A stretch of DNA of 64,000 nt from an uncultured Aquimarina sp. (GTDB lineage Bacteria > Bacteroidota > Bacteroidia > Flavobacteriales > Flavobacteriaceae): NCBI GenBank assembly GCA_947500845.1, contig CANMTP010000007.1, positions 185,138 through 249,137 on the forward strand, written 5' to 3'. The notes beneath the pieces were generated by a model, which did no database searches, had not been told where the DNA came from, and was given only the letters and a program-made list of their open reading frames with translations. The translations under genes and the position numbers were made by a program. Positions 34,663-43,928 of the stretch are shown one piece after another. Position 1 is the stretch's first letter. Every line of letters starts with the position of its first letter.

Positions 34663-35250
34663 CCATTTTACAATTTTTGTTGTATACGTGTTTTCCTTGA
34701 GCCATTGTATCGCCCGGTCAACCAAATCGAACATTTCCTTGTTTTTAGAAGTTCTCTTTAATTTTGTTCTGCACGTTTTTTGTTTTACCCATCCTATAGC
34801 AATCTTAGAATCAGAGTAAATGATACGGTCACTATTTTTCTTTTTAAGATATGCCAACCCGTGTACAAGAGCCAAAAACTCTCCAATGTTATTTGTGCCT
34901 TGCTTAAAAGGCCCCTGATGAAACAATTGTTTTTCTGTCTGTGTATCGACGCCTCGATATTCCATTCTACCAGGATTACCGCTTGATGCTGCATCTACCG
35001 CGATAGAATATAGATTGGGTTCTCCTATTTTTGACAACTGCGCCGCAGTAAGTATTTTTTTAGGCTTGGTTTTTCCTTTGTAATCCTCATAATCTCCATT
35101 GTACGCTTTTTTTGCAACATCAAAAGATTCGAAAGACTTATATTTTGCATTTGGATATCCCTTTACTGCAGCCTTACAATCGTCCCACTTGTTATAAATC
35201 CCTGGTCGGTGACCTTCCCAGACTACATAAAATTTTTCTTTTTTTGCCAT
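34615..35250 (-). CDS. rnhA: Ribonuclease H with N-terminal viroplasmin domain
   Basis: The 211-residue protein has a viroplasmin/caulimovirus RNase H N-domain (residues about 4-47, VVWEGHRPGIYNKWDDCKAAVKG), which binds RNA-DNA hybrids, a KTKPKK linker and an RNase HI catalytic domain from about 75. The catalytic acids are seen in YSIAVDAASSGNPG, NIGEFLALVHGL, IYSDSKIAIGWV and the terminal PADFGRK. It removes RNA from RNA-DNA hybrids. Its 3' end is duplicated at 30937-31010, marking the insertion point of the graspetide cluster. Confidence 0.93.
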   Translation of the reverse strand: MAKKEKFYVVWEGHRPGIYNKWDDCKAAVKGYPNAKYKSFESFDVAKKAYNGDYEDYKGKTKPKKILTAAQLSKIGEPNLYSIAVDAASSGNPGRMEYRGVDTQTEKQLFHQGPFKQGTNNIGEFLALVHGLAYLKKKNSDRIIYSDSKIAIGWVKQKTCRTKLKRTSKNKEMFDLVDRAIQWLKENTYTTKIVKWETKAWGEIPADFGRK

Positions 35251-35310
35251 CGTTTAGTTAATAGTTGATTGTTGCGGGTTGATAGATGTTTTTTTTAAAC
35301 CAGGTTTTTG

Positions 35311-35439
35311 CGTTAGGGATTACTCATTGATTTCAGCTGTTTTAAGAAATCGTGAATGCACAGCATTTGCAGCGGTATCCCTTTTATTTTATACCCTGAG
35401 GTTTTATATTGAGCTTGTCGAAATGTTCTCGAAGGGTAT
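35311..35439. repeat. Dispersed-repeat-like intergenic sequence
   Basis: Two nested inverted-repeat units lie in the 273-bp rnhA-purN gap: GCGTTAGGGAT ... GCGGTATCCCT (35311-35382) and ATACCCT ... AGGGTAT (35391-35439) with TTGAGCTTGTCGAAA between its arms. Similar wording occurs in dispersed intergenic repeats of other flavobacteria as I recall; copy number in this genome cannot be checked here. Confidence 0.35.
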
Positions 35440-35523
35440 CAAATAATAATATTTAACGCATAGCCTGCTCAAACGCCATCATCGACGCCCACCAACTCAT
35501 CTCTCACATACTCATTTACCACC

Positions 35524-36102
35524 TCAGACCTCATCCCTCAAACCTAACACCTTTTCTATAACGGTAGGAAAATGTTTATATTCTAGTTCATGAATTGCCC
35601 GAGCCACATCTTCTGGAGTATCCTCTTCTTGTATAGCAGTTTTAGCCTGAAAAATAATCGCTCCTTCATCATAATTTTCATTTACATAATGAATGGTAAT
35701 TCCGCTTTCTTTTTCTTGATTTCTTACAACTGCTTCATGAACATGACGCCCATACATTCCCTTTCCTCCATATTTTGGTAAAAGTGCCGGGTGAATATTG
35801 ATCACTTTATTTGGAAATACATCGATGATCTTTTTGGGGAAAATCCATAAAAACCCTGCAAGTACAATAAGATCAGGATTAGCATCTTTTAAGATGTTAA
35901 GTACATCATTTGTATTATAAAATGAGTCTGCGTCAAAGTGTAATGCCTTTACTTTGAGATCATGAGCGCGTTTTAAAACTTTGGCATTCAGGTTGTTAGA
36001 GAACACATGTGTTACCTCGGCAATGTTTTGCTCGTGGAAGTATTTGATGATGTTTTCGGCATTGGTACCAGAGCCGGAAGCAAAAATTACAATACGCTTC
36101 AT
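35524..36102 (-). CDS. purN: Phosphoribosylglycinamide formyltransferase
   Basis: The 192-residue enzyme transfers a formyl group from 10-formyl-THF to GAR in purine synthesis. The N-terminal phosphate-binding IFASGSGTNAENI, the catalytic-site VINIHPALLPKYGGKGMYG (Asn, His) and ESGITIHYVNENYDEGAII with the catalytic Asp are all present, at the standard length. It is divergent from acpP, with 182 bases between the two start codons. It follows the conserved Bacteroidota gene order rnhA, purN, acpP, fabF. Confidence 0.95.
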   Translation of the reverse strand: MKRIVIFASGSGTNAENIIKYFHEQNIAEVTHVFSNNLNAKVLKRAHDLKVKALHFDADSFYNTNDVLNILKDANPDLIVLAGFLWIFPKKIIDVFPNKVINIHPALLPKYGGKGMYGRHVHEAVVRNQEKESGITIHYVNENYDEGAIIFQAKTAIQEEDTPEDVARAIHELEYKHFPTVIEKVLGLRDEV

Positions 36103-36284
36103 AGTGTAAAAGGTTGTTAATTAGAGAGTACAAAAAAAATAATTATTATTCAATTTTAGGCAGCAAAAAAGCCAATACTTCCCTATATTTGATAAAAACA
36201 CAAATACATTTTCGCGGGATTATGGGGTTTTAAAATAAAGTTTTTTATTTTTGCCTCCTAAATTAAAAATTAAAAATTAAAATT

Positions 36285-36518
36285 ATGTCAGACATTGCAT
36301 CAAGAGTAAAAGCGATAATCGTTGACAAATTAGGTGTAGACGAAAACGAGGTTGTAAACGAAGCAAGCTTCACAAATGACCTGGGTGCGGATTCGCTAGA
36401 CACCGTAGAATTGATTATGGAATTCGAAAAAGAATTCGATATTCAGATTCCAGATGACCAAGCTGAGAACATTGCAACAGTTGGTCAAGCAATATCCTAT
36501 ATTGAAGACGCAAAGTAA
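36285..36518 (+). CDS. acpP: Acyl carrier protein
   Basis: The 77-residue acidic protein carries the growing acyl chain in fatty acid synthesis. The phosphopantetheine site is the Ser of [12 protein letters not shown] (about residue 39). It begins the operon acpP-fabF-rnc; the fabF start is 19 bases after its stop codon. A TATTTTTG -7-like box lies at 36246-36253 and a second (TATATTTG) at 36184-36191; neither has a clear TTTG partner. Confidence 0.97.
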   Translation: MSDIASRVKAIIVDKLGVDENEVVNEASFTNDLGADSLDTVELIMEFEKEFDIQIPDDQAENIATVGQAISYIEDAK

Positions 36519-36536
36519 CAAACTTCACAACAAAGT

Positions 36537-37790
36537 ATGAGCCTTAAGCGAGTTGTAGTCACAGGACTGGGTGCCTTAACACCCATTGGTAACAATATTG
36601 AAGAGTACTGGGAAGGATTATTAACCGGAAAAAGCGGTTGTGCTCCTATTACTTATTTTGATACCGAGAATTTCAAGACTAAATTTGCTTGCGAAGTCAA
36701 AAATTATTCTCCAACAGATTATTTTGATAGAAAAGAAGCACGCAAACTTGATAAATTTGCCCAGTACGCCATTATAGCTTCTGAAGAAGCTATAAAAGAT
36801 GCTGCTATTGATCTTGAGAAGGTGGACAAATTTAGAGTAGGTGTAATCTGGGGTGCAGGAATTGGTGGATTAGAAACTTTTCAGGAAGAAGTAATTGGCT
36901 ATGCCAGAGGAAATGGAACACCTCGTTTCAATCCATTCTTCATCCCTAAAATGATTGCCGATATTGCTCCCGGACATATCTCTATAAGAAATGGTTTTAT
37001 GGGACCTAACTATACCACGGTCTCTGCTTGCGCTTCTTCTGCAAATGCGATGATAGATGCCTTAAATTATATTCGTTTAGGACATTGTGATATCATTGTG
37101 ACAGGAGGTAGTGAAGCGGCAGTAACCATAGCGGGTATGGGAGGCTTTAATGCAATGCATGCCTTATCTACAAGAAATGAAAGTCCAGAAACTGCTTCTA
37201 GACCCTTTGATGCAACCAGAGATGGTTTTGTCTTAGGAGAAGGCGGTGGTGCGCTTATTCTTGAAGAATATGAACATGCAAAAGCAAGAGGTGCTAAAAT
37301 CTATGCCGAAGTCGTTGGTGGCGGAATGTCTAGTGACGCATATCACATGACAGCACCACATCCCGACGGAATAGGTGTAGAGCGCGTGATGCTTAATTGT
37401 TTAAGAGATGCAGATGTACAGCCAGAACAAGTAGATACCATAAACACTCATGGCACCTCCACTCCATTAGGAGATGTCGCAGAACTGAAGGCTATTACTA
37501 AAGTTTTTGGCGATCACGCACCTAACATCAATATAAATTCAACAAAGTCTATGACAGGACACTTGCTTGGTGCAGCTGGAGCTATAGAAGCAATTGCTTC
37601 TATTCTGGCAATGCAAAAAGGTATTGTGCCTCCTACGATCAACCATACTACGGTAGATGAGAACATAGATCCAAGTTTGAATTTGACTTTGAACAAAGCG
37701 CAAAAACGTGATATTACCTACGCAATGAGTAATACTTTTGGTTTTGGAGGCCATAACGCTTGTGTGTTATTCAAAAAATTAGATGAATAA
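36537..37790 (+). CDS. fabF: Beta-ketoacyl-ACP synthase II
   Basis: The 417-residue condensing enzyme elongates acyl-ACP with malonyl-ACP. The active-site Cys lies in TTVSACASSANAM (about 165), the two catalytic His in NTHGTSTPLGD and STKSMTGHLLGAAGA, and the C-terminal NTFGFGGHNA is intact. Length and motif order are those of FabF. The stop codon overlaps the ATG of rnc (TAATG), so the two genes are translationally coupled. Confidence 0.97.
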   Translation: MSLKRVVVTGLGALTPIGNNIEEYWEGLLTGKSGCAPITYFDTENFKTKFACEVKNYSPTDYFDRKEARKLDKFAQYAIIASEEAIKDAAIDLEKVDKFRVGVIWGAGIGGLETFQEEVIGYARGNGTPRFNPFFIPKMIADIAPGHISIRNGFMGPNYTTVSACASSANAMIDALNYIRLGHCDIIVTGGSEAAVTIAGMGGFNAMHALSTRNESPETASRPFDATRDGFVLGEGGGALILEEYEHAKARGAKIYAEVVGGGMSSDAYHMTAPHPDGIGVERVMLNCLRDADVQPEQVDTINTHGTSTPLGDVAELKAITKVFGDHAPNININSTKSMTGHLLGAAGAIEAIASILAMQKGIVPPTINHTTVDENIDPSLNLTLNKAQKRDITYAMSNTFGFGGHNACVLFKKLDE

Positions 37791-38527
37791 TGAACGTTAT
37801 TCGCAACATATTAAATTCCCGCTCTGAAAAGAACGGGAATTTTTTTTCCAAAATTCAAAAAATACTTGGGTTTAAACCCAAAAATATTAAACCATACGAA
37901 AAAGCCTTTACCCATAGATCTTTAAACCTAAAAGATAAAAAAGGAAATGCCGTCAACTATGAAAGATTAGAGTTTCTTGGAGACGCTATGTTGAGTAGCG
38001 TTATCGCTGCTCATTTATTTAAAGAAGTTCCTGAAGGTAATGAAGGATATCTTACCAAAATGAGAGCTAAAGTGGTAAGTAGAAAACATCTAAATGAACT
38101 TGGAAAAGACCTAAAATTGATTAATTTGGTGAGAACCAATATCCCAAAATCCCAATTTGGAGTAAATATTCATGGGAACCTTTTTGAAGCATTAATTGGT
38201 GCTATTTATCTTGATAGAGGATTCTCCTATTGCGAACGGTTTATACAGGAAGCGGTAATTAATCCTTATGTAGATATCGAAAGCCTGGAAGGGCAAATCA
38301 TTAGCTATAAAAGCTTACTGATAGAGTGGTGCCAGAAAGAGAAAAAAGTGTTTAACTACGAAATCTATGAAGATACTGGCAAGGATGAAATGAAACATTT
38401 TGCTGTAAAACTATGGATCGATGAAAAAGTGGTTGCAAAGGCTAGAGCCACCTCAAAGAAAAAAGCTGAAGAGAAAGCTTCAAAAAGAGCTTTTTTTGCC
38501 TTTCAATCTAGGATAACATCCTCGTAA
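37790..38527 (+). CDS. rnc: Ribonuclease III
   Basis: The 245-residue endonuclease processes double-stranded RNA, including rRNA precursors. The signature ERLEFLGDAML is present near residue 62, with FEALIGAIYLDRGF carrying the second acidic cluster, and a C-terminal double-stranded RNA-binding domain (about 170-240) ending KKKAEEKASKRAFFAF. It is coupled to fabF by a one-base overlap. Confidence 0.95.
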   Translation: MNVIRNILNSRSEKNGNFFSKIQKILGFKPKNIKPYEKAFTHRSLNLKDKKGNAVNYERLEFLGDAMLSSVIAAHLFKEVPEGNEGYLTKMRAKVVSRKHLNELGKDLKLINLVRTNIPKSQFGVNIHGNLFEALIGAIYLDRGFSYCERFIQEAVINPYVDIESLEGQIISYKSLLIEWCQKEKKVFNYEIYEDTGKDEMKHFAVKLWIDEKVVAKARATSKKKAEEKASKRAFFAFQSRITSS

Positions 38528-38705
38528 ACATTTGATTTTTTATTATCTTTTTTCTCAAAACCCTTTTTAACTAAGACTTTCATTTTTCATATCTAAAAGA
38601 TACTAACTCAATCGTTTTCGTTTAATATCTTTATGTTTAATTAAACCTGTTAGGGTATTTTATTTGTATATTTCGCGTTAATTCTGAAAACAAAATTAGT
38701 TTAAA

Positions 38706-39197
38706 GTGGCTATTCAAAAGTTAGTTTTAGATACGTTTGATGATGATGATTACGAATTAATTGCCATTCATAGCTCATTACCTTCCTACAGACTAGCCTT
38801 TTTATTGAACAAAACCCTTAATCTAGCTCTTTTCAGAAAAAAAGAAGACATTAATTTTAAGTACGATAATATCGTAGCTAATTTTCCGATATATCAATAT
38901 CGTGATCACCTGCAATACAACACGTATCATCTTTTGGGAAACAAATTTACAATTAAGATAACGTCTAAGAAAGATGCCTCTGAAGGATTATTTGCCGTCA
39001 AGGAGGATTCTTATGTTACAAAATACTTAATTCCAGAACTTAAAAATGTCGATTATTTTTTAAAGATAAATACAGAGACACCGACTTTTTTAAGTAAACC
39101 ACAATTAGCAAAGATATTAGATATCTCTCAAGTTATTACGGCTTACAATGTCGAATATGCTACACTTAAATCGAAGAACAATTTAATATTTGAATAA
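38706..39197 (+). CDS. IPExxxVDY family protein
   Basis: The 163-residue protein contains the family's name motif IPELKNVDY near residue 125 and the usual N-terminal KLVLDTFDDDDYELIAIHS. This family is restricted to Bacteroidota and lies before pyk in many genomes, as it does here, with its stop codon overlapping the pyk start (TAATG). The function is unknown. The start codon is GTG at 38706; no better ATG lies nearby and the N-terminus matches the family. Confidence 0.9.
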   Translation: MAIQKLVLDTFDDDDYELIAIHSSLPSYRLAFLLNKTLNLALFRKKEDINFKYDNIVANFPIYQYRDHLQYNTYHLLGNKFTIKITSKKDASEGLFAVKEDSYVTKYLIPELKNVDYFLKINTETPTFLSKPQLAKILDISQVITAYNVEYATLKSKNNLIFE

Positions 39198-40624
39198 TGC
39201 CAAAACGTAAAAGAACTAAAATAGTCGCTACCCTGGGACCAGCTACTAGTACTAAAGAGACTTTAAAAAAAATGATGGAGGCAGGTGTAAATGTTTTCAG
39301 AATTAATTTCTCGCATGCAGACTATGATGATGTTAAAGAGCGTATAAAAATGATACGAAAACTGAGCGAAGAGCATGGTTATAATGCAGCAATTCTTGGG
39401 GATTTACAAGGTCCTAAGTTACGGGTTGGTGTTATGAAAGGTGATATCATAGTGGATGATGGAGATCTTATTGATTTTGTAACGGGAAAACCTTTTGAAG
39501 GAACTGCAGAGAAGGTGTATATGAATTACGAAAACTTTCCGAAGGATGTAAAGGCTGGTGAACGAATACTATTGGATGATGGTAAACTTATTTTTGAAGT
39601 CGTTTCTTCTAATAATAAGGATACTGTGCAGGCTAAAGTGATACAAGGTGGACCTTTGAAGTCTAAAAAAGGGGTTAACTTACCTAATACTAATATTTCC
39701 CTTCCTGCATTAACAGAGAAAGATGTTAAAGATGCCATTTTTGCTTGTCAGCAAGAAGTAGACTGGATTGCATTATCCTTTGTGCGTCATGCCCAGGATT
39801 TGATGGAGCTTCAGGACTTGATCAAAGAACATAGTGAGCATAAAATTCCTATTGTTGCCAAAATCGAAAAGCCAGAGGGTGTAGACAATATTGATAAAAT
39901 TGTTGCCTACTGTGATGGTCTTATGGTCGCCAGAGGAGACTTGGGCGTAGAAATACCTGCACAAGAAGTTCCTTTGATTCAGAAAAAACTAGTTCTTAAA
40001 GCCAAAACAGCAAGGATACCGGTTATCATCGCCACACAGATGATGGAAACGATGATCGATAGTCTTACTCCAACAAGAGCCGAAGTAAATGATGTGGCTA
40101 ATTCGGTAATGGATGGTGCTGATGCCGTTATGTTATCTGGTGAAACTTCTGTAGGTAAATATCCGGTACAGGTAATCGAAACGATGACGAAGATTATTCG
40201 TAGTGTCGAAAATTCTGATTTAATTACTGTTCCTCAAGATCCTCCACATATTAGAACTAATAGATTTATTACTAAATCCATTTGCTATCATGCTGCGCAT
40301 ATGGCGAATGATATTGAGGCAAAAGCCATTTGTACTTTAACTAATAGTGGATATACAGCATTTCAGATCTCGGCCTGGAGACCTAGTGCACATATTTTAG
40401 TATTCACCAGTAATAAAAGAATACTTTCTCAGCTTAGTCTCTTGTGGGGTGTAAAAGCTTTTTTCTATGATAGATTTGTTAGTACAGATGAAACCGTAGA
40501 GGATATTAATCGAATTGCATCAGAAAAAGGGTTCGTAGTCCAAGGCGATATGTTGATTAATCTTGCCGCTATGCCAATTACTGCAAAAGGAATGGTAAAC
40601 ACTTTAAGAGTTTCACAAATTTAG
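39197..40624 (+). CDS. pyk: Pyruvate kinase
   Basis: The 475-residue glycolytic enzyme makes pyruvate and ATP from phosphoenolpyruvate. Landmarks: KIVATLGPAT at the N-terminus, VFRINFSHAD, the active-site Lys region IVAKIEKPEGVDNID, MVARGDLGVEIP, and ATQMMETMI. The C-terminal allosteric domain (about 345-475) is complete. The gene is coupled to the IPExxxVDY gene by a one-base overlap. Confidence 0.97.
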   Translation: MPKRKRTKIVATLGPATSTKETLKKMMEAGVNVFRINFSHADYDDVKERIKMIRKLSEEHGYNAAILGDLQGPKLRVGVMKGDIIVDDGDLIDFVTGKPFEGTAEKVYMNYENFPKDVKAGERILLDDGKLIFEVVSSNNKDTVQAKVIQGGPLKSKKGVNLPNTNISLPALTEKDVKDAIFACQQEVDWIALSFVRHAQDLMELQDLIKEHSEHKIPIVAKIEKPEGVDNIDKIVAYCDGLMVARGDLGVEIPAQEVPLIQKKLVLKAKTARIPVIIATQMMETMIDSLTPTRAEVNDVANSVMDGADAVMLSGETSVGKYPVQVIETMTKIIRSVENSDLITVPQDPPHIRTNRFITKSICYHAAHMANDIEAKAICTLTNSGYTAFQISAWRPSAHILVFTSNKRILSQLSLLWGVKAFFYDRFVSTDETVEDINRIASEKGFVVQGDMLINLAAMPITAKGMVNTLRVSQI

Positions 40625-40641
40625 GACTCTAAAAAAACAAC

Positions 40642-40671
40642 AAAGTGGCTTCTATAAAACGAAGCTGCTTT
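40642..40671. terminator. Imperfect bidirectional terminator after pyk
   Basis: Arms AAAGTGGCTTC and GAAGCTGCTTT pair with a G-U and one mismatch, between the convergent pyk and response-regulator genes. It ends in TTTTATG rightward. Confidence 0.5.
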
Positions 40672-41084
40672 TATGTCCTTTCCCCTGAAAATATAGTTTC
40701 AAGGTCATCGATAGTGACCGGTTTTATGAGATAATCCTTTACAGAATTAATACTCTTGGCTCTTTCTATATCAATAGGGTTAATAGAAGAACTTACCACA
40801 TAAAGTGTGATTGCTTTTCCTAATTTGTTTTTAATCCTGGTAAAATTATCTAAAAACTCCCAACCATCCATTACCGGCATATTTAAATCTAAAAAAATGA
40901 TTTCTGGGATGCTTTTTTGGTCTAAATTGCTTAAGATTACTTCAAAATAATTGAGTGCAGCTTTTCCGTTTTGAAATACCATTAGATTTTGACAAAGATT
41001 TTTGGCTTCGATGATCTTTTTTACCAAGCTTACATACATATCATCATCATCGATAATACATGCCAATGCTATTTTATTACTCAT
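40671..41084 (-). CDS. Single-domain response regulator (receiver)
   Basis: The 137-residue protein is a CheY-like receiver without an output domain. The acidic pocket is IIDDDD near residue 10, the phosphoacceptor Asp is in IIFLDLNMPVMDGWEFL near 65, and the conserved Lys is in DYLIKPV. It lies 24 bases after the histidine kinase gene on the same strand and is its probable partner. Its downstream target is unknown; receivers of this type (with 'ALACIIDDDD...MYVSLVKKI') are common after PAS kinases in flavobacteria. Confidence 0.9.
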   Translation of the reverse strand: MSNKIALACIIDDDDMYVSLVKKIIEAKNLCQNLMVFQNGKAALNYFEVILSNLDQKSIPEIIFLDLNMPVMDGWEFLDNFTRIKNKLGKAITLYVVSSSINPIDIERAKSINSVKDYLIKPVTIDDLETIFSGERT

Positions 41085-41108
41085 TATAAGTGGGGTTTGA
41101 GCGTTTAT

Positions 41109-42560
41109 CTAAAATTCTATAATAAATGTTGTACCATTGTCTACTTCGCTCTCTACTGAAATAGTACCATTTAACGATTCAACCTGATTCTTAGTTAAAA
41201 ACAAGCCGATCCCTACTGCATCTTTATTGTAATGAAATGTTTTATACATACCAAAGACTTTATCTTTAAATAATTTCATATCTATTCCTCTACCATTATC
41301 TTTCACCTCTAAATATTCATTGTTTTCTTTTGAATACGTCTTTATGTGAATAATCGGATCTCTATCCTCATGCCTATATTTAATAGAATTTGTTATTAGG
41401 TTAAGTAATATACTTTCTAAATAGGCGGGTATGTAGTTAATCTCTTCTAAATCGTCAAAATCTGCTTCTATTGTTGTTTTGCTTAAAGCAATCATTTGTC
41501 CAATACCACTCATCACCAAATTAAGAGCATCTTGAAACTTAATTACTTTTTTTTCTTGATCCTTATTGGTATGTATTGCTACAATCTCATTAAGATGTTC
41601 TATTGTTGTGTTGAGGCTATACGATATCTGTTTAACTTCATTAACTAGCTCTATTTTTTCTTCTGGATTATCTATATCTTCTATCAACTGAACGAGTAGA
41701 GAAAGATTACTGGTATGAGATCTAAGATTATGGGATACTATATGAGCAAAATTGAATAATCTTGAATTCTGAGATGTAATAATATCCATGGATCTTTGAA
41801 GTCGTAGTTCTTTTCTTTTTATATCATCGATATCCTGAAAAACACCTCTTATTCCAATAATTTCTTTGTTTTCATTATATACGGGTTTTCCAATGGCTCT
41901 CACCCAAAATATTCTGCCATTTGCAGTGACCATCTTTATTTCTGTATTAAAAGGTGTGCCAACCATAGCGCAGTTAAAAAACAGATCTGCAGCTTTTTGT
42001 CTTGAGTCTTCTGCATAATAATCGGCTGAGTCTTTAAGAGAAGGAATATAATCGTCTGGATACTCTAAAATTCGTCTCGTCTCAAAATCCCAATAACTCT
42101 TTCTTTTATCAAAATCGACATACCAGCTACCCGTAGAGGTCATCTGGGCTGTTTCTTTATAGTAGAAATTATCTTTTGTAATGTCCTGATCGGGTTCTAG
42201 CTTAATTTCGAAAAAAAATATAAGATTTATTTCCGATTTTATATTTACTGGTAATTGATCATTCGTAGCACATCGAAAGAGCTTATAATCTCCTTGTTTT
42301 GTAGCAATCTTAATATGCTGCTTAAAATCAACATTATTTTTTCTATAATTAAGAAAATTATCCCTGAAAATTTCTACATCTTCCTTGTGGATTAAATGCT
42401 CTAAAAAGTAATCGATTGTTGATTCTAATTCTTCTCTGGCGTATCCTATACCTTCATAGAATTTTTGGGACCAAACTTCTTTATCTGGATCAGTATACAA
42501 TTCCCAATATCCAGCATTGACATCCCGTATTACATTATTAAAAAGCTCGTTCTGAAGCAT
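41109..42560 (-). CDS. PAS-domain sensor histidine kinase
   Basis: This cytoplasmic kinase of about 483 residues has two PAS domains (about 10-130 and 135-260, the second with WVRAIGKPVYNENKEIIGIRG), a phosphoacceptor H-box FNFAHIVSHNLRSHTSNLS and a C-terminal HATPase with NLITNSIKYRH, DNGRGID and VGIGLFLTKN. No membrane segment is present, so it senses an intracellular cue. An in-frame TTG at 42578 would add six residues; I prefer the ATG at 42560. The response regulator follows directly. Confidence 0.9.
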   Translation of the reverse strand: MLQNELFNNVIRDVNAGYWELYTDPDKEVWSQKFYEGIGYAREELESTIDYFLEHLIHKEDVEIFRDNFLNYRKNNVDFKQHIKIATKQGDYKLFRCATNDQLPVNIKSEINLIFFFEIKLEPDQDITKDNFYYKETAQMTSTGSWYVDFDKRKSYWDFETRRILEYPDDYIPSLKDSADYYAEDSRQKAADLFFNCAMVGTPFNTEIKMVTANGRIFWVRAIGKPVYNENKEIIGIRGVFQDIDDIKRKELRLQRSMDIITSQNSRLFNFAHIVSHNLRSHTSNLSLLVQLIEDIDNPEEKIELVNEVKQISYSLNTTIEHLNEIVAIHTNKDQEKKVIKFQDALNLVMSGIGQMIALSKTTIEADFDDLEEINYIPAYLESILLNLITNSIKYRHEDRDPIIHIKTYSKENNEYLEVKDNGRGIDMKLFKDKVFGMYKTFHYNKDAVGIGLFLTKNQVESLNGTISVESEVDNGTTFIIEF

Positions 42561-42608
42561 TCCAAGAGAAATTAGCAAATGATTTTTTTACAACAAGATA
42601 AGGATTTC

Positions 42609-43004
42609 TTAGGTACTCTCTTCAATCTTGTCTAATCTAATTGATAATGCTTTTGTGGAAATTTGAACCTCAATGAAGGATAAAAATAATGAAATCATAA
42701 GACAAAATAAACTAATACCAAATACGATATTGGCCCAATTCATCTGTTCTATATATAACAAAAACATAGTGATTACACTAGTCAAAAAGCTTATGATCGC
42801 TATCGCTTGCATGTTTCTAATCAACCATAAACGCTTTCTCAAATTTTTTATTTGCAATACCGTATTTTTTGATCGTGAAGCCAAATATTCGTTGTGCAAT
42901 TGTCTAATCAAGGCCGCAATGGCCAAGTACCTTGCATTATAAGCCAGCATCGTTAGTGATATTGCAGGAAATAACAATGCCGGAATCCCCATGGTAAGTG
43001 TCAT
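42609..43004 (-). CDS. DUF2721 family membrane protein
   Basis: The 131-residue protein opens with GIPALLFPAISLTMLAYNARYL, the hallmark of DUF2721, followed by a basic cytoplasmic segment (IKNLRKRLWLIRNMQ) and two further hydrophobic helices (AIAIISFLTSVITMFLLYI and IVFGISLFCLMISLFLSF). Three membrane spans in all. No function is established for the family. It lies just upstream of the sensor kinase on the same strand, but no functional link is known. Confidence 0.85.
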   Translation of the reverse strand: MTLTMGIPALLFPAISLTMLAYNARYLAIAALIRQLHNEYLASRSKNTVLQIKNLRKRLWLIRNMQAIAIISFLTSVITMFLLYIEQMNWANIVFGISLFCLMISLFLSFIEVQISTKALSIRLDKIEEST

Positions 43005-43142
43005 AACAAATTTTTATAACCACTAATTTATGTGAAAAGATGAAATAATCGTGTAATTCTAGGGCTCTATATCTTTAATTTAACAGCTTTTAGATTTCCA
43101 GTTAGCCTGTCCAATTAATCAAATCGTTAGGTCATAAAAAAA

Positions 43143-43174
43143 AGAATAGTGAATGATGTATCATTCACTATTCT
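43143..43174 (-). terminator. Strong terminator of the collagen-like lipoprotein gene
   Basis: Perfect 14-bp arms (AGAATAGTGAATGA / TCATTCACTATTCT) with a TGTA loop, followed leftward by nine T residues. It lies 83 bases after the stop codon at 43258. Confidence 0.9.
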
Positions 43175-43257
43175 GATATTAAGAACATTTTACGGAAATC
43201 CTAAATCATGTCCCTAAGAAAATATTTATTCTAGTTTAATAAAAATATGGATCACAA

Positions 43258-43833
43258 TCATTTAGATATTTTAAATAACTCTACAAGATCATTATAAGAC
43301 ATATTTTGATAATCTGTTGCAGATTTTGCTACTCCCCCAGGGATTATGACATACCTGAAGTCGTCAAAGAATGTAAAAAGATTTGATCCTCCATCAGTAG
43401 TTCTTACAAGTACTTGCAAAGAAAATCCACCCGTAGCCGTAAGCATCCCAAATCCATAATATTCATTTTGAGAAGTAAGAATGAAAGGTAATTGATAAAT
43501 ATCCGCACCAGTTTCTCCATCTCTTCTTCCGTAAACAAGTACTACATCTGCATTTTCGTTAAATTCGCTATCATCAAGTACTTCTAATCCCTGAAAGTTT
43601 TCTTCAACAGCACCTGGAAGAAAAAAGTTTCTGGGTATCCAATCAGAATAAATCACGTTGGCAGTTCCTGGATCTCCCTGATCTCCTTGTGGTCCCGGAT
43701 CACCCTGATTTCCTTGTTCCCCTTGTGGACCTTGTGGTCCTATGGCACCATCTTCACCATCAGAACATGAAAAAATAAGTATCGATAACGCTACTAATGT
43801 AATACCCCTCAATACATTTGACATTGTTTTCAT
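43258..43833 (-). CDS. Lipoprotein with a collagen-like Gly-X-Y segment
   Basis: The 191-residue protein has a lipoprotein signal (ILIFSCSDGEDG, Cys near 23), a short collagen-like run (GAIGPQGPQGEQGNQGDPG and onward to about residue 58) and a globular C-domain I do not recognise. Collagen-like linkers in flavobacterial lipoproteins hold a domain away from the membrane. It shares this SCSDGEDG start with the three leucine-rich lipoproteins at 52.4-57.7 kb, but not their repeats. It is a single-gene unit with its own terminator. Confidence 0.75.
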   Translation of the reverse strand: MKTMSNVLRGITLVALSILIFSCSDGEDGAIGPQGPQGEQGNQGDPGPQGDQGDPGTANVIYSDWIPRNFFLPGAVEENFQGLEVLDDSEFNENADVVLVYGRRDGETGADIYQLPFILTSQNEYYGFGMLTATGGFSLQVLVRTTDGGSNLFTFFDDFRYVIIPGGVAKSATDYQNMSYNDLVELFKISK

Positions 43834-43928
43834 TTTTAAAAGTTTTTAAAAGTTAATGCCGCAAACTTAGAAATGGGATTTTCGATACATGTCCCATAAA
43901 TTTGAATTTCAAAGAATCTGGACTTATT

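Noticed and set aside
34517..34705. Leftward frame overlapping the 3' end of rnhA
   Set aside because: It is out of frame with rnhA inside the 74-bp repeat region, and rnhA is intact with all catalytic residues.
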